Positions 57,634 through 64,000 of a DNA stretch of 64,000 nucleotides are shown one piece after another. Each line of letters starts with the position of its first letter. Position 1 is the stretch's first letter. The stretch is from a bacterium 336/3 (GTDB lineage: Bacteria; Bacteroidota; Bacteroidia; Cytophagales; Thermonemataceae). The position numbers and the translations under genes were made by a program. The notes under the pieces were generated by a model. That model was not told where the DNA came from. It saw only the letters and a list, made by a program, of their open reading frames with translations, and did not search any database. Location of the stretch: NCBI GenBank assembly GCA_001281695.1, contig LJIE01000001.1:2680586-2744585 (forward strand), read 5' to 3'.

Positions 57634-60600
57634 TTATTTCATGACCTGTATCCACCCCTTACATTTTGCTCCTGAGGGGGTTTCAAATGAATAGTAATAC
57701 AAGCCTGCTACAATTTCTTTTTGGTTTCCCCACTCGTTTTGATAGTTACTCGTTTTATATATACGTTTCCCCCATCTATTCCAAACTTCGAGCTTAGAGC
57801 CTTTTTCTGCAATTTCAAATGTTTCATTGATATTGTCATCGTTGGGAGTAATGATATTGGCAGGTATATCAAGTGGTGGTACTTCTATGACTCGCTGTTG
57901 GGTTACTTGACATTTACTCCCTTTATAATTTAATGTAATAGTATAAGATTGACCTGCATTTGGGAATGTATAGATAGGTGGTGCAATACCCTGTAAAACT
58001 GTTCCATTACTGATAGTCCATGTTACATTTTCATCTAATATTTCTAAAAGTAAGCTATCAGGAACATTGAGTTTCATTCTGATACTGTATGGACTAAAAC
58101 AATCTTTGATAAGTTTGGTTTCATACTCTAAAAGGGGCAGTTTATCCACTTTTACTTTTATCTTCCGAGTAGCTGTACAACTATCATTTTTCAAAACAAG
58201 TGTATAAACAATATCCTCTTCGGGTGTACAAATAGGATTGGGGATATTTGGATTATTGAGATAAGTACTTGGTGTCCATTGGTATGTAACTGCTCCACTC
58301 GTAGAAAGTTGAACGCTCCCTCCCTGACATACAGAAAGACTATCTTCCAAAATAAACCCTGGCATGGTTAAATCGAGCTTTTGAGTAGTAACTAGTGGCG
58401 ATTTACAAGCCGAACTACTAAATACTGTAAGCGTAATAGTATAAATTCCTGATGCTCTGAAATCGTAAAAAAAGTCTTTTTGTGTATTTTGATTCACAAT
58501 CTGCTGTCCTGATTGGTTAAATATTTGCCATAAGAAACTTTCTGCTCCCACAGAGAAATTCTTAAAAAATACTCTATCTACACAAACCACACTATCAGGT
58601 GCTATGACAGCAAAGTCATTTTTGGGGTCTTGAGCTTGAAATGCCACACTCAAATCAAAAGAGAACTTAAAAGCTGCATTATTGCAATTCATACTATTAT
58701 TGGTATTAGACCAAGCCCCTGGAGTTGTTGGAAAGCCATTCGTATCACCACAAGAAGCACATACAGCATGATATATTGTTCCATCTTTAGAAAAACGGCT
58801 TGTTCCTCCATCCACATGGTCGCCTCTTTCTGAAGAAGCGTTTTCTCCGAAAAATGTTCCATAGATTAGACTTTGCATATCTTTTTTGAAGACTGCCAAG
58901 TAAAAATCACTCCCATTTACGGTTGTACGCCTGTAAGCATTGGCTGTTGTAGGCAGGTTTCGGGTATCACTCGAGGAGTTATTTCCTCCCGAAGTTGAAT
59001 TGGTATTACCTCCCCAGCCTGCAATATAAATATTGCCACAATTGTTATCTGTAACCACTAAGAAAGCAGTAGGCGAAAAATCTGGAGCTCCATCTCCTGA
59101 ACCAATTCGGGTACTCCAACGACTTGTAGTTAAGTCGGGGCTGATTTTGTGAATAAATTGCCCACTATTAGGGTTGTTATAGACACCCGAAGAAACTGGA
59201 TAATTACCAAATGTTTGTCCAAAGGCATAGACTTCTTGGTCAGCATCTAAATCTATGAAAAATGCGACATCAGCAGCACTTGTACCCAAATAAGTAGATT
59301 TCTGTAAAACACCTGATGGAGAATATATAGCAATAAAACCATCATCGTTACCTCTTGCTGTCGGATTCAATGTTCCTGTTGTATTGGGCAGGCTTGAGCT
59401 TGTAGTGCCTCCTCCAACATACACATCATTTACATTATTTGTCTTGATAGAAAGTGCAAAGTCTAACCCACTTCCTCCAAAATAGTTACCCCAAATAATA
59501 TTTAGATTTTCATCCATTTTGATAACAATTCCATCTTGCACACCAGTAATACTACCCGTTATTCCTGTAATAGTGTTGGAGCGAGTTGTTGAGGCGATAT
59601 ATACGTTTTTATCTCCATCTGTATAAATATCACCTCTCAATTCATCACCATAGTTATGAATAAAAGTTCCTGAACCTACTGGTTTTACTCCATCATTACC
59701 TGTTCCACCTATAAATCTTGAACGGTTAAGCGTTCCATTGGCATTGAGCTTCATTACGAATATATCACTACCATTTGCATAATTATTTCCAAGAATTTCC
59801 ACACTAGAGCCACCTTGAAAAGTTTGTCCAAAATTGAAAGGGAAATTGCCTGAAGAAGTCGTTCCAAAAATTAATAAACGATTGTCTTTATCTACGACCA
59901 AACTATGAGGCACTTCTGAACCTGCTCCTCCTATAAAAATGAGTTGCTCTAAAACTGTTCCATCAGCTTTGTAGCGATATATTACTACATCACTTACCAA
60001 AGGATTTCCACTACTATTCACCCCACCTCCTCCAATACGAATAGGCCCTGTAAATCTTGGAAAATCTGTACCATAAGTAGTCCCACCTGAATACAGTCTT
60101 CCCTGATTATCAGGAGTTGCTGTGGTAGCCCAATTGTCTGAACGTCCACCAGAATACGTGGAAAAAATGAGTTCAGGGTCTATAATCAGTGGGTATTTAT
60201 TATCATAACCTTTTGGAAAATAAAAGCTTAACTGATTTTTCTTTAGAATAAATTCTGTAGGAATTTCTATTTTTTGATTATTGATAATTTGATAACTATA
60301 AGGGCGTTTTTCGTAAATACTACCCACGATTGTCTTGATTTCAAGTGTCCCATCAGGCAATAACTCCACAGCAGAAGCATGTTTGATATTCATCTTTATT
60401 TTTCGGGCATCAGCTTCGGGGGCCACTATAAATTCGTATTTCAAAGAATTACCTTTCGAGAAAATATGGTAGTCAATATCATCATAAAGATTTTCATAAT
60501 AAAGTTCTTCATAATGGCTTACATTTTCTGCCCATTTTTTGGGGTCATTGCCTAATAGATAAGTAGCCTTTTCAGGTGTTATTTTTTTAGGATGAATCTT

Positions 60601-60927
60601 TGTTTTGGGATTAGATTTTACAAAATCTATTATAAAACTATGAGCATTCATGGCTTCATGCTTATGCTCATCTTTTTCCTTATGAAGTTCTTTGTGTTTA
60701 AAGTAATCTAAGGCTTTACCATCATAAAAACTGTATTGGAGAGAGTTTTGATAGGCAAATAAGAAGCCACTTGGCAAATCGGCTCTGTATAAAACAGAAT
60801 CGTTCCACTGATGTTTGTTTTCTACAAAACGAATAGTATTCTGCTCTAAAATAGTTTTTTCATGTATTTTTTGAGCTTGTACAAAAGATACAAATAGAAA
60901 TAAGGATGGTAGTATAGATGATTTCAT
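57634..60927 (-). CDS. Large secreted protein with PKD domain and T9SS type B sorting signal
   Basis: 1097 residues. Signal peptide (S-L-F-L-F-V-S-F-V-Q-A-Q); N-terminal domain (about 25-240: F-V-E-N-K-H-Q-W, Y-D-D-I-D-Y-H-I-F) of a family common in Bacteroidota; then about 450 residues of SBBP-like beta-propeller repeats (G-G-S-G-L-D-F-A, V-G-G-G-T-T-S-S-S); a PKD domain near 770-850; and a C-terminal T9SS type B/gliding-associated signal with I-I-T-P-N-D-D-N-I-N and V-W-N-R-W-G-K-R-I-Y. Exported by type IX secretion, likely to the surface. Confidence 0.92.
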   Translation of the reverse strand: MKSSILPSLFLFVSFVQAQKIHEKTILEQNTIRFVENKHQWNDSVLYRADLPSGFLFAYQNSLQYSFYDGKALDYFKHKELHKEKDEHKHEAMNAHSFIIDFVKSNPKTKIHPKKITPEKATYLLGNDPKKWAENVSHYEELYYENLYDDIDYHIFSKGNSLKYEFIVAPEADARKIKMNIKHASAVELLPDGTLEIKTIVGSIYEKRPYSYQIINNQKIEIPTEFILKKNQLSFYFPKGYDNKYPLIIDPELIFSTYSGGRSDNWATTATPDNQGRLYSGGTTYGTDFPRFTGPIRIGGGGVNSSGNPLVSDVVIYRYKADGTVLEQLIFIGGAGSEVPHSLVVDKDNRLLIFGTTSSGNFPFNFGQTFQGGSSVEILGNNYANGSDIFVMKLNANGTLNRSRFIGGTGNDGVKPVGSGTFIHNYGDELRGDIYTDGDKNVYIASTTRSNTITGITGSITGVQDGIVIKMDENLNIIWGNYFGGSGLDFALSIKTNNVNDVYVGGGTTSSSLPNTTGTLNPTARGNDDGFIAIYSPSGVLQKSTYLGTSAADVAFFIDLDADQEVYAFGQTFGNYPVSSGVYNNPNSGQFIHKISPDLTTSRWSTRIGSGDGAPDFSPTAFLVVTDNNCGNIYIAGWGGNTNSTSGGNNSSSDTRNLPTTANAYRRTTVNGSDFYLAVFKKDMQSLIYGTFFGENASSERGDHVDGGTSRFSKDGTIYHAVCASCGDTNGFPTTPGAWSNTNNSMNCNNAAFKFSFDLSVAFQAQDPKNDFAVIAPDSVVCVDRVFFKNFSVGAESFLWQIFNQSGQQIVNQNTQKDFFYDFRASGIYTITLTVFSSSACKSPLVTTQKLDLTMPGFILEDSLSVCQGGSVQLSTSGAVTYQWTPSTYLNNPNIPNPICTPEEDIVYTLVLKNDSCTATRKIKVKVDKLPLLEYETKLIKDCFSPYSIRMKLNVPDSLLLEILDENVTWTISNGTVLQGIAPPIYTFPNAGQSYTITLNYKGSKCQVTQQRVIEVPPLDIPANIITPNDDNINETFEIAEKGSKLEVWNRWGKRIYKTSNYQNEWGNQKEIVAGLYYYSFETPSGAKCKGWIQVMK

Positions 60928-60978
60928 GAGCTAATGGGTATTTGCAGGCTTAAATTTAGGAAGTATTTTATAAAAAGC

Positions 60979-61018
60979 AAAAAACGTACAAGAATGATAA
61001 TCTTGTACGTTTTTATTT
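60979..61018. terminator. nrdB terminator
   Basis: Perfect 13-bp stem AAAACGTACAAGA / TCTTGTACGTTTT with a seven-base loop, after nrdB on the minus strand. Confidence 0.88.
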
Positions 61019-61040
61019 ATCATTAAACAAACATGAACAA

Positions 61041-62030
61041 TTAGAAATCTTCGTTTAAGCTGAATTTTTGGTCATCTTTACCTGCCATTACTCCTGATTT
61101 TTGGTATTCAGCAACTCTTTTTTCAAAGAAATTGGTTTTCCCTTGCAAAGAAATCATTTCCATGAAAGGGAAAGGGTTTTCAACTTTATAATATTTGTTA
61201 TAACCCAAAGAAATCAGTAATCTATCAGCCACAAATTCAATGTATTGGTTCATCAATCGAGAGTTCATGCCTATCAAATCTACTGGAAGAGAGTCTGTAA
61301 CAAACTCTTGTTCTATTTTTACAGCATCTGTGATAATTTCAAAAACTTTTTCTTCTGATATTTTATTAACAACATATTTGTTATACAACATACAAGCAAA
61401 GTCACAGTGCAGACCTTCATCTCTGGAAATCAATTCATTAGAGAATGTAAGTCCTGGCATTAAGCCTCTTTGTTTGAGCCAAAAAATTGAACAAAAACTA
61501 CCTGAAAAGAAGATTCCTTCAACAGCAGCAAAAGAGATAAGTCTTTCAATAAAATTCCCTTGTTCTATCCAACGCAAAGCCCAATCTGCTTTTTTAGTTA
61601 CACATGGGATATTATGAATAGCATTTAATAAGAAATCTTTTTGTTTGCCATCTTTGATATAGGTATCTATGAGTAATGAGTATGTTTCTGAATGGATATT
61701 TTCCATCATGATTTGAAAGCCATAAAAACATTTGGCTTCTGCTATTTGTACCTCATTGATGAAATTGATTGCCAAGTTTTCATTGACAATACCATCACTT
61801 GCTGCAAAAAAAGCAAGTACATGAGAGATAAAATGCCTTTCACCATCATTTAGACTTTCCCAGTGTTTTTGATCCTGAGAGAGGTCTATTTCTTCGGCTG
61901 TCCAGAAACTTGCTTCTGCTTTTTTGTACATTTGCCATACATCGTGGTGTTCGATGGGGAAAAGCACAAATCGGTTTTTGGTTTCTTGGAGCAATGGCTC
62001 ACTACTACGAAGGAGTTCGGCTTGTGTCAT
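61041..62030 (-). CDS. nrdB: Class I ribonucleotide reductase small subunit
   Basis: 329 residues. The iron ligands and radical tyrosine are in the [20 protein letters not shown] region (metal ligands and Y), with W-x-A-E-E-I-D and E-G-I-F-F-S-G nearby. The short length and the C-F-Y-G-F-Q motif match the eukaryotic-type (mouse R2-like) class Ia subunit. It ends in an acidic Phe tail (L-N-E-D-F) that docks into NrdA. The large subunit gene is not in this window. It makes deoxyribonucleotides. Confidence 0.94.
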   Translation of the reverse strand: MTQAELLRSSEPLLQETKNRFVLFPIEHHDVWQMYKKAEASFWTAEEIDLSQDQKHWESLNDGERHFISHVLAFFAASDGIVNENLAINFINEVQIAEAKCFYGFQIMMENIHSETYSLLIDTYIKDGKQKDFLLNAIHNIPCVTKKADWALRWIEQGNFIERLISFAAVEGIFFSGSFCSIFWLKQRGLMPGLTFSNELISRDEGLHCDFACMLYNKYVVNKISEEKVFEIITDAVKIEQEFVTDSLPVDLIGMNSRLMNQYIEFVADRLLISLGYNKYYKVENPFPFMEMISLQGKTNFFEKRVAEYQKSGVMAGKDDQKFSLNEDF

Positions 62031-62349
62031 AAACTTAAATATATTTTGAGACTCTTGTCTGAATTCAACATTTTGTAAAAAAAAATGGTTTATAAATTAT
62101 AGAAACTTATTTTTTTACTTTTATTTTTGCTTCTGAAATTCAGTATTTTATTATTGTATTTGAGTAAAAAATCAAGCGAAATTAATCATTTTTAAAGATA
62201 CCTCAAGAATAAAAATGATTTTTTATTTAAACTATATTGCTACAAATACTCTACACTATTTGAGATGTTTTTTATGTAATAAAGAAGCAAATTTTACAAG
62301 AATATTGTAACTTTGAACAATATATATTTTTAGAAGCTTAAATTTGTCC
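62031..62349. other. Intergenic region with one promoter element
   Basis: 319 bases, AT-rich, between divergent nrdB and the exported protein gene. Apart from TAACTTTG at 62308-62315 (TAnnTTTG, 34 bases before the ATG at 62350) I see no gene, hairpin or repeat. It presumably holds both divergent promoters. Confidence 0.5.
62308..62315 (+). promoter_or_regulatory. Bacteroidota -7 element (TAACTTTG)
   Basis: Exact TAnnTTTG match 34 bases before the exported-protein ATG; no good -33 partner. Confidence 0.45.
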
Positions 62350-62763
62350 ATGAAATTTATACAACTGATATTATTTTTGTTGATTTCACATCATGCTTTT
62401 GCTCAAGTCAAAGTTATTAAAGAAAAATCCAATGTAACAGGACAAGAGAATGAGTGGAAAATTGTTGGAAAAGATGCTATTGTTGTGAGAGATTCAGGTT
62501 CTCATTATATTCAAATCCATATCAGAGAAACGAAAGATGCTTTGTATGGAAATCGTTGTGCAGAAGTTGCTGCTCAAAAAATGGGTATTGAATTCATCAT
62601 TATTCCTAAAGATATTGGTTTTGGCATGAAGTTGAAGCATTTTTTGGGTACAAATCTTAATAGCTACATTAGAGCTTTTTTTAAGAATGGTTTTTTTTGG
62701 CGTAAACGCCTAAAAAAGAAAATTAAGGAATGTAGAGAGATGACAAGCGATTATATTAGGTAG
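62350..62763 (+). CDS. Exported basic hypothetical protein
   Basis: 137 residues from the ATG at 62350 (a TTG two codons earlier is in frame). Signal peptide F-I-Q-L-I-L-F-L-L-I-S-H-H-A-F-A-Q; body with N-R-C-A-E-V-A-A-Q-K-M-G; and a strongly basic tail (W-R-K-R-L-K-K-K-I-K). No family recognised. It directly precedes a glycosyltransferase gene cluster and may belong to it. Confidence 0.6.
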   Translation: MKFIQLILFLLISHHAFAQVKVIKEKSNVTGQENEWKIVGKDAIVVRDSGSHYIQIHIRETKDALYGNRCAEVAAQKMGIEFIIIPKDIGFGMKLKHFLGTNLNSYIRAFFKNGFFWRKRLKKKIKECREMTSDYIR

Positions 62764-62775
62764 AATTTATTGTAT

Positions 62776-63906
62776 ATGCAAGACAAAAGAATTAACATCA
62801 CTTATATTATTTCTGATATAGATAAAGCCCTTGCTTTTGAATGGATTGCACAAGAGTTAGATCAGCAAAAATTTCAACTAAGTTTTATTTTACTTAATAA
62901 AAATCAAGGGTGTTTTTTAGAAAATTGGTTAAAAGAGAGAAATTTTCCTGTCTTTTATGTTCATTATGCAGGTAAAAAACAATTATGGTCATCTTTTTGG
63001 AAAGTTAGGTCTATTTTAAAGAAACTTAAAACACAAGTTGTTCATTGCCATTTATTTGATGCTAGTCTTATAGGATTATTAGTTGCAAAATCTTTGGGTA
63101 TAAAGAACCGTATATTTACTCGTCATTATTCTACGTTTCATCACGAGTATTTTCCCAGAGCAGTCTATTACGATAAGTTCATCAATAGTTTGGCTACTGA
63201 TATTGTAGCCATCAGCCAAAATGTACAAAACGTTTTGGTTCAGAAAGAAGGTGTACCAATCAAAAAAGTACACTTGATTCATCATGGATTCAAGTTAGAA
63301 CTTTTTAGAGATGTTCCTCCTGAAAAAATACTACATTTAAAACAAAAATATAATTTGGATGAGAAATACCCTGTTGTAGGTATCATTGCACGCTGGACTC
63401 ACTGGAAAGGCATACAATATATCATTCCTGCTTTTAAGAGTCTTTTAAATCAATATCCTCATGCTCATTTGGTTTTGGCAAATGCTCATGGAGATTATAC
63501 TCAGGAAATCAGACAATTATTGGCAGATATACCATCCTCTCATTATACTGAAATCCGTTTTGAGCAAGATTTAACAGCCTTGTATAAAACTTTTGATGTT
63601 TATGTCCATACTCCCATTAATGCTGAAGTAGAAGCCTTTGGACAAACTTATGTGGAAGCACTTGCAAGTAATATTCCAAGTGTATTTACCTTATCGGGTG
63701 TAGCTAATGAATTTATTCAACACGAACAAAACGCCTTGGTTGTAAATTATCAAGATTCTAATGCCATTTCAACATCTATTTTTAGACTTTTAAATGATAA
63801 AGCTCTTCAAAAAAACATACAATCCAATACTCAAAAAAGTATAAGCAGTTTATTTGATTTAAGCATCATGATTCATCTATTATCTAATTTGTATCTTTCT
63901 AAATAA
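62776..63906 (+). CDS. Glycosyltransferase family 4 protein
   Basis: 376 residues from the ATG at 62776; a TTG two codons earlier is less likely. GT-B fold: an N-terminal domain with V-V-H-C-H-L-F-D-A-S, and a C-terminal nucleotide-sugar domain with V-V-G-I-I-A-R-W-T-H-W-K-G and E-A-F-G-Q-T-Y-V-E-A-L-A (the E-x7-E motif). It adds a sugar to a polysaccharide or lipid-linked intermediate. Followed by another glycosyltransferase gene. Confidence 0.9.
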   Translation: MQDKRINITYIISDIDKALAFEWIAQELDQQKFQLSFILLNKNQGCFLENWLKERNFPVFYVHYAGKKQLWSSFWKVRSILKKLKTQVVHCHLFDASLIGLLVAKSLGIKNRIFTRHYSTFHHEYFPRAVYYDKFINSLATDIVAISQNVQNVLVQKEGVPIKKVHLIHHGFKLELFRDVPPEKILHLKQKYNLDEKYPVVGIIARWTHWKGIQYIIPAFKSLLNQYPHAHLVLANAHGDYTQEIRQLLADIPSSHYTEIRFEQDLTALYKTFDVYVHTPINAEVEAFGQTYVEALASNIPSVFTLSGVANEFIQHEQNALVVNYQDSNAISTSIFRLLNDKALQKNIQSNTQKSISSLFDLSIMIHLLSNLYLSK

Positions 63907-63931
63907 AATCTTTTTTGTTATACATCAGATT

Positions 63932-64000
63932 ATGAGCAATATTTTTTTTTCTATTATTGTACCTACATACAATCGTGCTGGTTTATTGCCAAAAACCGTT
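63932..64000 (+). CDS. Partial glycosyltransferase family 2 protein
   Basis: Only the first 23 residues are in the window: S-I-I-V-P-T-Y-N-R-A-G-L-L-P-K-T-V, the standard opening of GT-A family 2 glycosyltransferases. Continues past the right edge, extending the glycosyltransferase cluster. Confidence 0.85.
   Translation, partial: MSNIFFSIIVPTYNRAGLLPKTV

Overview
The window comes from a low-GC member of the phylum Bacteroidota, probably the Cytophagales/Flexibacter side. Evidence: several starts lie behind Bacteroidota promoters (TTG or TTTG, 19-20 bases, then TAnnTTTG); Shine-Dalgarno sites are weak; a PorP/SprF-family protein and a secreted protein with a type IX secretion type B sorting domain are present; many lipoproteins carry C-K-K or C-N/C-S after the lipobox; and the DUF6048/DUF6452 pair is typical of the phylum. 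No rRNA, tRNA, CRISPR array, transposase or integrase was found. The sequence looks chromosomal.

Layout. 1-5.6 kb: the end of a sugar-phosphate isomerase gene, a PhnP-like hydrolase, and a TonB-dependent receptor with a partner lipoprotein. 5.8-10.2 kb: a nine-gene minus-strand cluster that looks like a sulfane-sulfur/persulfide detoxification operon (ArsR repressor, TauE exporter, CstB-like persulfide dioxygenase-rhodanese, two rhodaneses, thioredoxin, two small Cys-motif membrane proteins, HMA protein). 10.3-23.2 kb: mostly housekeeping (PorP/SprF-like protein, CinA, response regulator-kinase, AroA, LMW phosphatase, IspH, M1 peptidase, OST-HTH protein, CsgG/LPP20 lipoproteins), interrupted by a 395-base gap with a probable structured RNA and an orphan small protein. 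23.2-30.3 kb: mnmE behind an intergenic repeat, then a more AT-rich accessory stretch headed by an ApeA-like HEPN protein. 30.4-53.7 kb: housekeeping and envelope genes (heptose adenylyltransferase, zinc peptidase, ClpP, RsmA, regulators, GT17 and MsbA-like ABC transporter, MscL, peptidases, DUF4836 lipoprotein, Crp regulator, oxidoreductase).

53.8-56.8 kb: a compact three-gene RNA-repair cassette (T4 Rnl1-like ligase, minimal nucleotidyltransferase, T4 Pnkp-like kinase-phosphatase). It has a perfect 10-bp inverted repeat in front and a set of competing hairpins behind it. 56.9-64 kb: a fasciclin lipoprotein, a 1097-residue T9SS cargo, class I ribonucleotide reductase small subunit, and the start of a glycosyltransferase cluster running off the right edge.

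The best candidates for a little-described system are the RNA-repair cassette, the sulfur cluster with two unrelated membrane proteins sharing a GCA-x3-CAI signature, and the HEPN protein. The HEPN protein and the repair cassette would make biological sense as RNA damage and RNA repair, but they lie about 28 kb apart and nothing in the sequence links them directly.
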